Assembly: GCF_001005725.1 (NCBI RefSeq)
Contig: NZ_LBIC01000007.1
Span: 479,146 to 543,145, forward strand
Direction: 5' to 3'
DNA length: 64,000 bases
DNA from: Sphingobium chungbukense
GTDB taxonomy: Bacteria; Pseudomonadota; Alphaproteobacteria; Sphingomonadales; Sphingomonadaceae
Part shown: positions 35,551 through 44,904 of the stretch, piece by piece
Position numbering within the stretch: the first letter of the stretch is position 1
How the letters are laid out: each line of letters begins with the position of its first letter
The notes under the pieces: generated by a model
Database searches by the model: none
What the model saw: only the letters and a program-made list of their open reading frames with translations
What the model was told of the DNA's origin: nothing
Translations under genes and position numbers: made by a program

Positions 35551-36330
35551 TCACAGCCCGCCGAAACGGCGGTCCCTCAGGCGGAAGGCATCCAGTGCCG
35601 TGGCGAGCGCCCGCGCGTCGAAATCCGGCCACAACATGTCGGTGAAATACAGTTCCGCATAGGCGGCCTGCCACAGCATGAAATTGCTGAGCCGCTGCTC
35701 GCCCGAGGTACGGATCATCAGGTCCAGCGGCGGCAGATCGGCGGTGTAGAGCGCCGCATCGATGTCGCCGATGCCGATCTCCTCCGCCGCGATCTCTCCG
35801 GCGGCCACGCGTCGGGCCAGGATCTGCGCCATCCGCACCAGTTCGTCCTGCGCTCCATAATTGAGCGCAATGGCGATGATCGGGCCGGTATTCGCGGCCG
35901 TGCGCGCCATCGCTTCCTCGATCAGTTCGACCAGCGACGGGTCTAGCGCCTGATAATGGCCAATGATCCGCAACCGCACGCCATTGGCATGGAATTCATC
36001 CAGGTCGGACTGGATGAAATGGCGCAACAGACCCATCAGGTCCGCGACTTCGCTCGCCGGGCGCTTCCAGTTCTCCGAGGAGAAGGCGTAGAGCGTCAGG
36101 CATTCCAGCCCCATTTCCCGCGCCGCGCGGGCAACGCGGCGCACCGCCTCCACCCCCGCGCGATGGCCGGCGATGCGCGGCAGGAAACGCTTTTTCGCCC
36201 AGCGTCCGTTGCCATCCATGATGATGGCGACGTGACGGGGTCCGGGGGACCCCGTGCGGATGCCGTCGACGGGGCGCGCGCCATGGGCTGGCGCACCACT
36301 GCTGAGGTCGGGCTTGGCCTGGCTGGCCAT
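35551..36330 (-). CDS. uppS: Isoprenyl transferase (undecaprenyl diphosphate synthase)
   Basis: A 259-residue cis-prenyltransferase that makes the C55 carrier for cell wall and polysaccharide synthesis. IIMDGNGRWA (catalytic Asp39) begins the domain; YAFSSENWKRP and DLMIRTSGEQRLSNFMLWQ complete the active site. The first 30 residues are a Pro/Gly-rich, non-conserved extension. ATG 36330 is the only in-frame ATG after the frr stop, but no clear ribosome-binding site precedes it. Confidence 0.94.
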   Translation of the reverse strand: MASQAKPDLSSGAPAHGARPVDGIRTGSPGPRHVAIIMDGNGRWAKKRFLPRIAGHRAGVEAVRRVARAAREMGLECLTLYAFSSENWKRPASEVADLMGLLRHFIQSDLDEFHANGVRLRIIGHYQALDPSLVELIEEAMARTAANTGPIIAIALNYGAQDELVRMAQILARRVAAGEIAAEEIGIGDIDAALYTADLPPLDLMIRTSGEQRLSNFMLWQAAYAELYFTDMLWPDFDARALATALDAFRLRDRRFGGL

Positions 36331-36373
36331 CAGATGGTCGTTCGCGCCATGAGGAAGAGTGGAAAGCCTCGGC

Positions 36374-36931
36374 TCACTGGCCGAGAATTTCCTTCTCCTT
36401 CGCCGCCGCCGCCGCATCGATGTCAGCGATGGTGCTGTCGGTCAGCTTCTGGACTTCGGTTTCCAGCCGCTTGCGCTCGTCCTCGCTGAGCTCGCCCTTC
36501 TTCTCGTCGGTCTTCAGGCTGTCCATGCCGTCGCGGCGGACATTGCGCACGGCGACGCGGGCGCCTTCGGCATATTTGCTGGCGAGCTTGGCCAGTTCCT
36601 TGCGGCGTTCCTCCGTCAGGTCCGGGATCGGCAGGCGCAGCGTCTGGCCGTCAACGATCGGATTGAGGCCGAGACCCGCCGAACGGATCGCCTTGTCGCA
36701 GGGGCCGACATTGGTCTTGTCCCACACCTGCACCGACAGCATGCGCGGTTCGGGCGCGGAAACGGTCGCCACCTGGTTGAGCGGCATATGCGCGCCATAG
36801 ACCTCGACCGTCACGGGATCGAGCAACTGGATATTGGCGCGGCCGGTGCGCAGGCCCGCCAGATCGCCTTTCAGCGATTCGACGGCGCCGTGCATGCGGC
36901 GTTCGAGGTCGGCCTTGTCATATTGAGCCAT
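36374..36931 (-). CDS. frr: Ribosome recycling factor
   Basis: A 185-residue protein with the RRF signature: [35 protein letters not shown], and [15 protein letters not shown]. It splits post-termination ribosomes with EF-G. Length matches E. coli (185). It follows pyrH by six bases, a common gene order. Confidence 0.96.
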   Translation of the reverse strand: MAQYDKADLERRMHGAVESLKGDLAGLRTGRANIQLLDPVTVEVYGAHMPLNQVATVSAPEPRMLSVQVWDKTNVGPCDKAIRSAGLGLNPIVDGQTLRLPIPDLTEERRKELAKLASKYAEGARVAVRNVRRDGMDSLKTDEKKGELSEDERKRLETEVQKLTDSTIADIDAAAAAKEKEILGQ

Positions 36932-36937
36932 TTTGTT

Positions 36938-37663
36938 TCAGCGCTCCTGATTTTGCACGATCGTCGCCACACCGTCGCCGGCCAGCACCTTGGCCAGATT
37001 GCCGGTTTCGCGAATGTTGAACACGACGATGGGGATATTGTTTTCGCGGCAGAGGGCAATGGCGCTCGCGTCCATGACCTTGAGGTTATCATTCAGCACC
37101 TGATCGAAGCTGATTTCCTCGTAACGCGCGGCGTCCGGCACCTTCTTGGGATCGGCATTGTAGATGCCGTCGACGCTGGTGCCCTTGAACAGCGCGTCGC
37201 AGTCCATTTCCGCCGCGCGCAGCGCCGCCGTGGTGTCGGTGGTGAAGAAGGGGCTGCCGGTGCCCGCCGCGAAGATCACGATCCGGCCCTTCTCCATATG
37301 CCGCACCGCCTTGCGCCTTATATAGGGCTCGCAGACCGACGCCATCGGAATGGCGGACTGGACGCGGGTGTCATAGCCGATCTTCTCGAGCGCATTCTGC
37401 ACCGCCAGTGCGTTCATGACCGTGGCCAGCATGCCCATATAGTCGGCGCTCGCCCGGTCGAACCCCTTGGCCGCCCCGGCAAGACCCCGGAAGATATTGC
37501 CGCCGCCGACGACCACGCACAGTTCGAAGCCCGCATCCTTGGCCGCCGCGATCTCCCCGGCGACGCGGTTCACGGTCTCGGGCTCGATGCCGAACTGCCC
37601 CTGCCCCATCAGCACTTCGCCCGAGAGTTTCAACAAGATGCGCTTGAAGGCGGGTCGGGTCAT
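36938..37663 (-). CDS. pyrH: UMP kinase
   Basis: A 241-residue amino-acid-kinase-fold enzyme converting UMP to [16 protein letters not shown] lies at the N-terminus, with [31 protein letters not shown] and the C-terminal GDGVATIV typical of bacterial PyrH. It lies between tsf and frr, a near-universal order. A 170-base gap upstream holds a weak hairpin (37701-37726). Confidence 0.96.
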   Translation of the reverse strand: MTRPAFKRILLKLSGEVLMGQGQFGIEPETVNRVAGEIAAAKDAGFELCVVVGGGNIFRGLAGAAKGFDRASADYMGMLATVMNALAVQNALEKIGYDTRVQSAIPMASVCEPYIRRKAVRHMEKGRIVIFAAGTGSPFFTTDTTAALRAAEMDCDALFKGTSVDGIYNADPKKVPDAARYEEISFDQVLNDNLKVMDASAIALCRENNIPIVVFNIRETGNLAKVLAGDGVATIVQNQER

Positions 37664-37700
37664 GCGGGGCGATGTTCCTTTTATGATTGGGCAAGGAAAT

Positions 37701-37726
37701 GGCGCGCACCTTAAGCAGCGCGCGCC
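37701..37726 (-). terminator. Hairpin between tsf and pyrH
   Basis: GGCGCGC (37701-37707) pairs with GCGCGCC (37720-37726) around a 12-base loop. Read leftward it is followed by ATTTCCTT only, so it may be a weak terminator or attenuator. The rest of the 37664-37833 gap shows no other element. Confidence 0.4.
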
Positions 37727-37833
37727 ATTATGTGAAGCAGGGTTTTGAAACCCCGAACTTCCTTAGCGTCCGCTCCCGGCTTGTCGAGAAGCCTCTGCCT
37801 CCCGACACCGCCCGAAGCGAACCATCTGTCGGA

Positions 37834-38760
37834 TCAGACGCCAGCGGCAGCGGCGACTTCAGCGGCGAAGTCGCTCGTTTCCTTCTCGATGCCTTCGCCG
37901 AGCTGGAAGCGAACATAGCTCTTCAGCGTGATCGACGCGCCGGCATCCTTGGCCGCCTTGGCGACGACGTCGGCGACCGGGGTCTTGTTGTCCATCACGA
38001 AAAGCTGGCTGAGCAGCGCCTGCTCCTTGGCGAACTTGGCGACCGCGCCGTCGACCATCTTGGCGACGATCTCGGCGGGCTTGCCCGATTCGGCGGCCTT
38101 TTCAGCGGCGATGGCGCGCTCCCGCTCCAGCAGGGCCGGATCGATATCGGCAGCCGACAGCGCCAGCGGGAAGGCAGCGGCGATGTGCATCGCGATCTGC
38201 TTGCCCAGCGGCTCCAGAACGTCGACTGAGGCGTCGCCTTCCAGCGCAACCAGCACGCCGATCTTGCCCAGGCCCGGAGCAGCCGCATTGTGGACGTAGG
38301 GAACGACCACGCCCTGGCTCACTTCGACCTGGCCGACGCGGCGCAGGGTCTGGTTTTCACCGATGGTGGCGATATTGGCGACCAACTTCTCGGCCACGGT
38401 GCCGCCCGAGGGATAGGCAGCGTTCGCCAGCGCGTCGACGTCGGCAACGCCGTTCTCCAGCGCGATGGTGGACACGGTGCGCACGAAATCCTGGAACTGG
38501 TCGTTCTTGGCGACGAAGTCGGTTTCGCTGTTCACTTCGACGGCGACGCCCTTGGTGCCGGCGACGGCGACACCGACCAGACCTTCAGCGGCGGTGCGGC
38601 TCGACTTCTTCTGCGCGGCGGCCAGACCCTTGGCGCGCAGCCAGTCGGTTGCCGCTTCGATATCGCCATTGGCTTCGGTGAGCGCCTTCTTGCAGTCCAT
38701 CATGCCCGCGCCCGAACGGTCGCGCAGTTCCTTGACGGCGGCAGCGGTAATCTCGGCCAT
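37834..38760 (-). CDS. tsf: Elongation factor Ts
   Basis: A 308-residue nucleotide exchange factor for EF-Tu. The N-terminal domain [19 protein letters not shown] and [14 protein letters not shown] are diagnostic, and [10 protein letters not shown] marks the core. ATG 38760 is the family start; eight residues upstream in frame are not conserved. It is separated from rpsB by 101 bases that contain a strong hairpin. Confidence 0.96.
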   Translation of the reverse strand: MAEITAAAVKELRDRSGAGMMDCKKALTEANGDIEAATDWLRAKGLAAAQKKSSRTAAEGLVGVAVAGTKGVAVEVNSETDFVAKNDQFQDFVRTVSTIALENGVADVDALANAAYPSGGTVAEKLVANIATIGENQTLRRVGQVEVSQGVVVPYVHNAAAPGLGKIGVLVALEGDASVDVLEPLGKQIAMHIAAAFPLALSAADIDPALLERERAIAAEKAAESGKPAEIVAKMVDGAVAKFAKEQALLSQLFVMDNKTPVADVVAKAAKDAGASITLKSYVRFQLGEGIEKETSDFAAEVAAAAGV

Positions 38761-38799
38761 GTTTCGGCTCCTAATAAGGTTCAATGTTTCAAATAAGCG

Positions 38800-38830
38800 C
38801 TAGGGCGCGTTCCAGTGGAGCGCGCCCTAG
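38800..38830 (-). terminator. Perfect hairpin between rpsB and tsf (attenuator candidate)
   Basis: CTAGGGCGCG (38800-38809) pairs with CGCGCCCTAG (38821-38830) around an 11-base loop. There is only a weak T-rich stretch beyond it on the minus strand. It probably sets the ratio of tsf to rpsB mRNA, as an intercistronic terminator does in E. coli. Confidence 0.55.
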
Positions 38831-38861
38831 CCTGTCAATCTTGCAGTTCGAAGACCGCGTC

Positions 38862-39620
38862 TCAGGCCTGAGCGACGACCTCTTCGGCCTCGGGCTCGTC
38901 CAGAGCGCCCAGGTCGACGCCCGAAGCCTGCTGCGCACCACGGTTGCCCTTGGTGGCGGCGGCGGCGATGGCGTCGCAGTAGAGGCGGATTGCGCGGCTG
39001 GCGTCATCGTTCGCCGGAACCGGGAAAGCGATGCCATCGGGCGAGACGTTCGAATCGAGGATCGCGACGACCGGGATGCCCAGCGTGTTGGCTTCCTTGA
39101 TCGCCAGCTCTTCCTTGTTGGCGTCGATCACGAACATGACATCGGGGATGCCGTTCATGTCGCGGATGCCGCCCAGCGACAGTTCGAGCTTCTCGCGCTC
39201 GCGGGTCATCTGAAGGACTTCCTTCTTGGTGAAGCCGTGGGTGTCGCCCGACAGCTTCTCTTCCAGGGTCTTCAGACGCTTGATCGAGCCCGAAATGGTC
39301 TTCCAGTTGGTGAGCATGCCGCCCAGCCAGCGATGGTTGACGAAGTGCTGACCCGACTTGCGGGCGGCTTCAGCGATCGGGTCCTGCGCCTGGCGCTTGG
39401 TGCCGACGAACAGCACCTTGCCGCCGGCGGCGACGGTCGCGGACACGAAGTCCAGCGCGCGGCCGAACAGCGGCACGGTCTGCGACAGGTCAAGGATGTG
39501 GATGCCGTTGCGCTCGCCGAAGATGTACGGCTTCATGCGCGGGTTCCAGCGGTGGGTCTGGTGGCCGAAATGGGCGCCAGCCTCGATCAATTGGTGCATG
39601 GTGACGACAGGTGCCGCCAT
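38862..39620 (-). CDS. rpsB: 30S ribosomal protein S2
   Basis: A 252-residue S2: [34 protein letters not shown] and [14 protein letters not shown] are signatures of the family. The C-terminus is slightly extended with an acidic tail ([13 protein letters not shown]). ATG 39620 has GGAAGGAG eight bases upstream; the much longer upstream frame is spurious. A promoter is seen at 39713-39741, leaving an untranslated leader of about 85 bases. Confidence 0.96.
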   Translation of the reverse strand: MAAPVVTMHQLIEAGAHFGHQTHRWNPRMKPYIFGERNGIHILDLSQTVPLFGRALDFVSATVAAGGKVLFVGTKRQAQDPIAEAARKSGQHFVNHRWLGGMLTNWKTISGSIKRLKTLEEKLSGDTHGFTKKEVLQMTREREKLELSLGGIRDMNGIPDVMFVIDANKEELAIKEANTLGIPVVAILDSNVSPDGIAFPVPANDDASRAIRLYCDAIAAAATKGNRGAQQASGVDLGALDEPEAEEVVAQA

Positions 39621-39712
39621 AATAGTTCTCCTTCCGGTTACACCTCTGGGAATCAGGAACCGGGCGTCACGCCAGGCACCGGATATGTCGATTCCCATGT
39701 GGAATGGGCGCG

Positions 39713-39741
39713 CCTTTAGCGAGCCGGGAAAGCCAATGCAA
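39713..39741 (-). promoter_or_regulatory. rpsB promoter
   Basis: Minus strand: TTGCAT (39741-39736), a 17-base spacer, TAAAGG (39718-39713). The predicted start is near 39706, leaving about 85 bases of leader with some inverted repeats (CCCATTCCACATGGG). Confidence 0.55.
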
Positions 39742-39745
39742 GGGG

Positions 39746-39780
39746 TTGACTCTCCATTCTGGATGGAACATAAGGAGAAC
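39746..39780 (+). promoter_or_regulatory. LexA-controlled (SOS) promoter
   Basis: TTGACT (39746-39751), 17-base spacer, CATAAG (39769-39774) gives a housekeeping promoter. A direct repeat GAAC-N7-GAAC (39766-39769 and 39777-39780) covers the -10. This is the alphaproteobacterial LexA box (GTTC-N7-GTTC read from the other strand), placed where LexA would block RNA polymerase. Confidence 0.7.
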
Positions 39781-39791
39781 ATAGGGAACAA

Positions 39792-40094
39792 ATGACGGTT
39801 TTCGGCCATTTGCTCACCCATAGTGAACCAAGCCGTGAAAATGGCAAGACGGAAAGTGATCTGCTTATGTTCGCACTGGTCGCAGCATGTGTTTTCATCG
39901 GATCGTTCCTGCTTGCCGCAGGCACCATCATCGCGATGTTCGCCCTTTATCATGACAAGATCGTCGCGGCGCTGACGTTCGAGCCCATCCCGCAGGAAGT
40001 GCAGGTCTATCGCCTGCGGATCACCCGCCGCCGCGCTGTTCCGGCCATGCGCCGGTCCGGTCCGGCCTTCCCGGCCGCCGCCTTCGCCGCCTGA
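39792..40094 (+). CDS. Single-pass membrane protein, candidate SOS-induced gene
   Basis: A 100-residue protein with one strong transmembrane helix at about 26-52 ([18 protein letters not shown]), a short hydrophilic N-terminus and a basic Arg/Ala/Pro-rich C-terminus. I recognise no domain. ATG 39792 has AGGG five bases upstream and lies 11 bases after the predicted start of the LexA-type promoter. ATG 39867 would leave only the helix and tail. SOS-induced division inhibitors of Caulobacter (SidA, DidA) are also small single-helix membrane proteins, so a similar role is possible but unproven. It converges on pssA with four bases between. Confidence 0.65.
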   Translation: MTVFGHLLTHSEPSRENGKTESDLLMFALVAACVFIGSFLLAAGTIIAMFALYHDKIVAALTFEPIPQEVQVYRLRITRRRAVPAMRRSGPAFPAAAFAA

Positions 40095-40098
40095 GGAA

Positions 40099-40875
40099 CT
40101 ACTGCCCCTCGCCCGACCGCTGGCCGCGCACCTTGGCATAGGACATCATGCCGAAGGGGATGAGCGAGAGGTAAAGGGCGCACAGGACCAGCAGCGTCAG
40201 CCAGGGATCGGTGATCAGCAGCGCCGCCAGCAACCCCGCAAGCGCGATCGCCTCCAGCCTGATCCGCTTGCGCAGCCGAAGCGCCGACCAGCTATAAGTC
40301 GCAATGCTGGAGATCATGAGGAAAGCGGTGAAGGCCGTCCAGGGCGCCACCACATACCATTCACGGAACAGCGGCTCGCCCGTCACCAGCCAGAGATAGA
40401 GCGGCACGAAGGCCAGCCCCGCCCCGGCAGGCGCCGGAACGCCGGTCAGGAAACCGGCCGATTTGTGCGGCTGTACATCGGCATCGATATTGGCGTTGAA
40501 CCGCGCCAGCCGCAGCGCGCAGGACAGCGCATGCGCCAGGGCGAATATCCAGCCGAATTTCGGCATGGCATGCAGCGACCAGAGATAGAGCACCAGTGCA
40601 GGCGCCACGCCGAAAGCGATGGAATCCGACAGCGAGTCCAGTTCCGCCCCGAAACGGCTCTCCCCCCGCAACAGCCGGGCGATCCGTCCATCCAGCCCGT
40701 CCAGCACGCCAGCGATCAGGATGGAGAGCACCGCCCTCTCCCACTCGCCCGAAATGCCGTAGCGCACGCCGGTCAGGCCGAAGCACAGCGCCATCGCCGT
40801 CACGGCATTGGGCGCCACCATCCGCAGGGTGATCCCCCGGCGCAGGCCGCGCGGGATGGCGCGCCGCTGCCGCAT
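40099..40875 (-). CDS. pssA: CDP-diacylglycerol-serine O-phosphatidyltransferase
   Basis: A 258-residue membrane enzyme with the CDP-alcohol phosphotransferase motif [18 protein letters not shown] followed by AELDSLSD, which contains all the conserved acidic residues. About seven hydrophobic helices follow. It makes phosphatidylserine, the substrate of Psd, whose stop it overlaps by one base (TAATG). Together with cdsA in this window it covers the phosphatidylethanolamine route. Confidence 0.94.
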   Translation of the reverse strand: MRQRRAIPRGLRRGITLRMVAPNAVTAMALCFGLTGVRYGISGEWERAVLSILIAGVLDGLDGRIARLLRGESRFGAELDSLSDSIAFGVAPALVLYLWSLHAMPKFGWIFALAHALSCALRLARFNANIDADVQPHKSAGFLTGVPAPAGAGLAFVPLYLWLVTGEPLFREWYVVAPWTAFTAFLMISSIATYSWSALRLRKRIRLEAIALAGLLAALLITDPWLTLLVLCALYLSLIPFGMMSYAKVRGQRSGEGQ

Positions 40876-41609
40876 TATTGCTGAATCCCCGAAATCACGC
40901 GCATGTCGCCGATCTGGCCGAGGATCGTCTCGCCCGCCACGGTACGCTGCCCCAATACGACCCGCGGCGCGGTACCCGCTGGCAGATAGACGTCGACCCG
41001 GCTGCCGAAGCGAATGAGGCCGATGCGCTGCCCCGCCGCGACCATGTCGCCCGGCTTCACGAACGGCACGATGCGCCGCGCCACCAGGCCCGCGATCTGG
41101 GTGAAGCCGATCCGCACCCCGTCATGGCGCTCGACCAGTATATGCTGCCGCTCATTATCCTCGCTTGCCTTGTCGAGGTCGGCGTTGAGGAACTTGCCCG
41201 AAATATAGACGACCGACTTCACCATGCCCCCGATCGGCGTGCGGTTGATATGCACGTCGAACACGCTCATGAAGATCGACACGCGGATCATCGGCTGGTC
41301 GCCCAGCCCGTCCGCCCCCGCCATCTCGCGCGGCGGCGGCACCCGCTGGATCAGCGTCACCAGCCCGTCGGCGGGCGCGACGATGGCACGCTCGTCCTGC
41401 GGCACGGCACGCACCGGATCGCGGAAGAAAGCCAGCACCCAGATCGTCACCATCACCATCAGCCAGCCGGGAATCTCCCAGCCGACCAGGAACAGCACGG
41501 CGGTGATCGCCGCCGCGATCAGGCCGAATTTGACGCCCTCCGGATGCACGGAAGGAAATCGCCATTTCACATTGCCGCCCAGCGCGACGGTCAGTTCGTC
41601 ATTTTCCAT
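40875..41609 (-). CDS. psd: Phosphatidylserine decarboxylase (short, membrane-anchored type)
   Basis: A 244-residue pyruvoyl enzyme that makes phosphatidylethanolamine. Two hydrophobic helices lie at about 26-64, and the self-cleavage Gly-Ser is at 202-203 in [25 protein letters not shown] and [17 protein letters not shown] are family motifs. It belongs to the short, archaeal-like group. ATG 41609 is preferred to GTG 41615, because the promoter at 41618-41646 would place the mRNA start just at this ATG. It leads the psd-pssA operon. Confidence 0.93.
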   Translation of the reverse strand: MENDELTVALGGNVKWRFPSVHPEGVKFGLIAAAITAVLFLVGWEIPGWLMVMVTIWVLAFFRDPVRAVPQDERAIVAPADGLVTLIQRVPPPREMAGADGLGDQPMIRVSIFMSVFDVHINRTPIGGMVKSVVYISGKFLNADLDKASEDNERQHILVERHDGVRIGFTQIAGLVARRIVPFVKPGDMVAAGQRIGLIRFGSRVDVYLPAGTAPRVVLGQRTVAGETILGQIGDMRVISGIQQ

Positions 41610-41617
41610 GGGCACCG

Positions 41618-41646
41618 TCTTTAGGCACAGTCAGTTACAGTGACAA
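41618..41646 (-). promoter_or_regulatory. psd-pssA promoter giving a leaderless mRNA
   Basis: Minus strand: TTGTCA (41646-41641), exactly 17 bases, TAAAGA (41623-41618). The predicted start, near 41611, is about two bases before the ATG at 41609; no ribosome-binding site is present. Confidence 0.6.
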
Positions 41647-41718
41647 CGCCCGATCCCGCTCCCGGACCCATGAAATGATCCTACCCTGCAAACGCCATTA
41701 CCCGGACAAACTGCGCAG

Positions 41719-41747
41719 TTGAACATTGCCGCCGCTTTGCCTAGGGC
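41719..41747 (+). promoter_or_regulatory. icd promoter
   Basis: TTGAAC (41719-41724), 17-base spacer, TAGGGC (41742-41747). It lies 43 bases before the icd ATG, and a GAAGAAAG purine stretch follows it. Confidence 0.45.
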
Positions 41748-41789
41748 GGGTCCCAAATTCCACCCGAACGAAGAAAGCGAATAGGCGCT

Positions 41790-43010
41790 ATGGCTAAGAT
41801 CAAGGTGAAAAACCCCGTCGTGGAGATCGACGGCGACGAAATGACGCGGATCATCTGGCAATGGATCCGTGAGCGCCTCATTCTCCCCTATCTCGACATC
41901 GACCTCAAATATTACGACCTTGGCGTCGAGAAACGCGACGAGACCAACGACCAGATCACCATCGATTCCGCCAACGCGATCAAGGAACATGGCGTCGGCG
42001 TGAAATGCGCCACCATCACCCCCGACGAAGCCCGCGTCGAGGAATTCGGCCTGAAGGAAATGTGGAAGTCGCCCAACGGCACCATCCGCAACATCCTGGG
42101 CGGCGTGGTGTTCCGCGAACCCATCGTCATCCGCAACGTGCCGCGCCTGGTCCCCGGCTGGACCGACCCGATCGTCATCGGCCGTCACGCGTTCGGCGAC
42201 CAGTATCGCGCCACCGACTTCCTCGTCCCCGGCCCCGGCAAGCTGCGCATGGTGTGGGACGGCGAAAATGGCGATAAGATCGAGAAGGACGTCTTCAACT
42301 TCCCGAGCTCCGGCGTCGCCATGGGCATGTACAATCTGGACGACTCGATCCGCGATTTCGCTCGCGCCAGCATGAACTATGCGCTGGGTCGCGGCTGGCC
42401 GCTCTATCTGTCGACCAAGAACACGATCCTCAAGGCCTATGACGGCCGCTTCAAGGACCTGTTCCAGGAAGTGTTCGACAATGAGTTTGCGGCAGAGTTC
42501 AAGAAGGTCGGCGCCGTCTACGAGCACCGCCTGATCGACGATATGGTCGCCTCCGCCCTGAAGTGGAGCGGCAAATTCGTCTGGGCGTGCAAGAATTATG
42601 ACGGCGACGTTCAGTCCGACACGGTTGCGCAGGGCTTCGGCTCGCTCGGCCTCATGACCTCCGTGCTGCTCTCGCCCGACGGCAAGACCGTGGAAGCGGA
42701 AGCCGCGCACGGCACCGTGACCCGCCACTATCGCCAGCACCAGCAGGGCAAGGCGACCTCCACCAACCCGATCGCGTCGATCTTCGCCTGGACCCAGGGC
42801 CTTTCCTATCGCGGCAAGTTCGACGAGACGCCGGAAGTCACCAAGTTCGCCGAAACGCTGGAGAAGGTCTGCGTCGAAACCGTCGAGAGCGGCGCGATGA
42901 CCAAGGACCTCGCCCTGCTGATCGGTCCGGAGCAGGCATGGATGACCACCGAGCAGTTCTTCGAGGCGATCCGCGTGAACCTGGAAGAAGCCATGGGCAA
43001 GTGGGCCTGA
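41790..43010 (+). CDS. icd: NADP-dependent isocitrate dehydrogenase
   Basis: A 406-residue enzyme of the TCA cycle, oxidatively decarboxylating isocitrate to 2-oxoglutarate. It is of the eukaryote-like subfamily: [20 protein letters not shown] and [17 protein letters not shown] at the N-terminus, [17 protein letters not shown] and [12 protein letters not shown] in the C-terminal half. Bacterial E. coli-type Icd has a different length and motifs. It is transcribed from its own promoter and followed by a terminator at 43124. Confidence 0.95.
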   Translation: MAKIKVKNPVVEIDGDEMTRIIWQWIRERLILPYLDIDLKYYDLGVEKRDETNDQITIDSANAIKEHGVGVKCATITPDEARVEEFGLKEMWKSPNGTIRNILGGVVFREPIVIRNVPRLVPGWTDPIVIGRHAFGDQYRATDFLVPGPGKLRMVWDGENGDKIEKDVFNFPSSGVAMGMYNLDDSIRDFARASMNYALGRGWPLYLSTKNTILKAYDGRFKDLFQEVFDNEFAAEFKKVGAVYEHRLIDDMVASALKWSGKFVWACKNYDGDVQSDTVAQGFGSLGLMTSVLLSPDGKTVEAEAAHGTVTRHYRQHQQGKATSTNPIASIFAWTQGLSYRGKFDETPEVTKFAETLEKVCVETVESGAMTKDLALLIGPEQAWMTTEQFFEAIRVNLEEAMGKWA

Positions 43011-43080
43011 TCCGACGGGCCTGAACCATCTGCATTCCGCGCGCCGTCGGCCATCCCGGCGAACTTGGGAATGCTCAGAG

Positions 43081-43105
43081 GGAACTGATCCGCATCCGCG
43101 CGGTT
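43081..43105 (+). promoter_or_regulatory. Candidate EcfG-type promoter before the GNAT-nitrilase gene
   Basis: GGAAC (43081-43085), 16 bases, GGTT (43102-43105). A terminator-like hairpin (43124-43151) lies between it and the downstream gene, so its target is uncertain. Confidence 0.35.
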
Positions 43106-43123
43106 CAGTACGCTAACGGAACG

Positions 43124-43151
43124 AGGCGACGCCCCATCGGCGTCGCCTTTT
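43124..43151 (+). terminator. Rho-independent terminator after icd
   Basis: AGGCGACGCC (43124-43133) pairs with GGCGTCGCCT (43139-43148) around a five-base loop, then TTT. It ends 33 bases before the next start codon. Confidence 0.75.
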
Positions 43152-43184
43152 CCATGGAACCGGGACGGTGCGGGAGGTGCAGCG

Positions 43185-44798
43185 ATGACGACGACAGCCA
43201 AGAAACGCCTGGAGGTCCGGGCAGCCGTTCCCGCCGACGTGCGCGGCATCCAGCGGCTGATTGCCCGCGTCTATCCGGGCCTTCCCAATTATTCGCTCGC
43301 CACTCTGCGCGGCCAGATCAACAATTTCCCCCATGGCTGTTTCGTCGCGCTCTACGACAACAAGGTCGTGGGCTATTGCGCCACCATGCGGGTCAGCAGG
43401 AGCATGGCCTTCTCCAAGCATGACTGGGAGGAGATCACCGCCAACGGCTTCGGCACCCGTCACAGCGCGGCGGGCGAGTGGCTCTATGGCTATGAAATGG
43501 CCGTCGATCCCAAGCTGCGCGGCCTGCGCATCGGCCAACGCCTCTATGACGAACGCAAGGAACTGGCCGAGGAACTGGACCTGCACGGCATCGTCATCGC
43601 CGGCCGCATGCCCGGTTATGCCCGCGCCAAGCGACGCGTCCATGGCCCGGCCGATTATCTGGACAAGGTCGTCACCGGCAAGCTGCGCGACCAGGTGATC
43701 AGTTTCCAGCTCAAGAACCAGTTCGAACCGCTGGGCGTGCTTGAAAACTACCTGCCCGAAGACAGGCAGTCGGATGGCCACGCCGCCCATCTGGTCTGGC
43801 GCAACCCCTATGTCGATCCCGACGAAGCGCCCGAAATGCGCGTGCCCCGCGGCGTCGAGAGCGTCCGTCTCGCCACCTGCCAGCTCCAGGCCCGCGCCGT
43901 GCAGGATTTCGACGAATTCGTCCGCAACATCGAATATTTCGTCGATGTCGCAGCCGATTACCGCTCCGACTTCATCGTCTTCCCCGAACTCTTCACCCTT
44001 CCCCTGCTCTCCTTCGAGACGAAGAAGCTCTCTCCCGTCGAGGCGATCGACAAGCTGACCGGCTACACCCCGCGCCTGACGAAGGAACTCACGCGGATGG
44101 CGCTGGAATATAATATCAACATCATCGGCGGTTCCCACCCGACCCGCGCCGAGGATGGGGATATCCAGAACATCGCCTATGTCGCCCTTCGGGACGGTTC
44201 GGTTCATACCCAGGAAAAGATCCACCCGACGCCCAACGAAGCCTTCTGGTGGAACATCAAGGGCGGGGATTCGCTGGACGTGATCCAGACCGATTGCGGG
44301 CCGATCGGCGTGCTCATCTGCTATGACAGCGAGTTTCCGGAACTCGCCCGACGGCTGGTGGACCAGGGCGCGCGGATCATCTTCGTGCCGTTCTGCACCG
44401 ACTCGCGGCTGGGTTATATGCGCGTGCGCTATTGCGCGCAGGCCCGCGCGATCGAGAACCAATGCTATGTCGTGATGTCGGGCAATGTCGGCAACCTGCC
44501 CAATGTCGACAATATGGACATCCAATATGCCCAGAGCGCGATCCTGACCCCCTGCGACCTACCCTTCGCGCGCGACGGCATCGCGGCGGAATCGACCGAG
44601 AATGTCGAGACGCTGACTATGGCCGACGTGAACCTTGCGGACCTGAGCTGGGCACGGGCGGAGGGCACGGTCCGCAACCTGCGCGACCGGCGCTTCGACC
44701 TCTATCATATCGACTGGGACAGCAATCCCGACCATGCCCATGCGCAAAGCGGCGGCCCTGTGCCCGCGGGCGGGCATAACGCGCCGGGTGGCGGGTGA
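43185..44798 (+). CDS. GNAT acetyltransferase / carbon-nitrogen hydrolase fusion
   Basis: A 537-residue two-domain protein. Residues 10-180 form a GNAT acetyltransferase with the acetyl-CoA loop AVDPKLRGLRIGQRLYDER. Residues 225-500 form a nitrilase-superfamily amidase with the full catalytic triad Glu268 (VFPELF), Lys345 (EKIHPTP) and Cys379 (LICYDSEFPE). The same fusion is known in other proteobacteria, but its substrate is not established; one domain may acylate an amine that the other hydrolyses. It is preceded by a terminator and an EcfG-like site. The ATG lies directly after GTGCAGC. Confidence 0.88.
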   Translation: MTTTAKKRLEVRAAVPADVRGIQRLIARVYPGLPNYSLATLRGQINNFPHGCFVALYDNKVVGYCATMRVSRSMAFSKHDWEEITANGFGTRHSAAGEWLYGYEMAVDPKLRGLRIGQRLYDERKELAEELDLHGIVIAGRMPGYARAKRRVHGPADYLDKVVTGKLRDQVISFQLKNQFEPLGVLENYLPEDRQSDGHAAHLVWRNPYVDPDEAPEMRVPRGVESVRLATCQLQARAVQDFDEFVRNIEYFVDVAADYRSDFIVFPELFTLPLLSFETKKLSPVEAIDKLTGYTPRLTKELTRMALEYNINIIGGSHPTRAEDGDIQNIAYVALRDGSVHTQEKIHPTPNEAFWWNIKGGDSLDVIQTDCGPIGVLICYDSEFPELARRLVDQGARIIFVPFCTDSRLGYMRVRYCAQARAIENQCYVVMSGNVGNLPNVDNMDIQYAQSAILTPCDLPFARDGIAAESTENVETLTMADVNLADLSWARAEGTVRNLRDRRFDLYHIDWDSNPDHAHAQSGGPVPAGGHNAPGGG

Positions 44799-44842
44799 TG
44801 ATAGCCCGCACGACGGATGGGGGTGAAGCGCGGACATAACCG

Positions 44843-44861
44843 CCTCTCCCAACGGGAGAGG
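44843..44861. terminator. Short hairpin between convergent genes
   Basis: CCTCTCCC-AAC-GGGAGAGG lies in the 106-base gap between the GNAT-nitrilase fusion and def, both of which end here. It has no T-run. Similar GC-rich hairpins (for example 63333-63353) occur elsewhere in the window. Confidence 0.4.
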
Positions 44862-44904
44862 GAATGTCTGCAACCGGCCAACTCTGTTAAAAAAGGATGC
44901 CGCC

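Noticed and set aside
43040..43075. Possible third copy of the palindromic repeat (CATCCCGGCGAACTTGGGAA)
   Set aside because: Only about 20 bases resemble the left half of the family and no right half follows; too weak to call.
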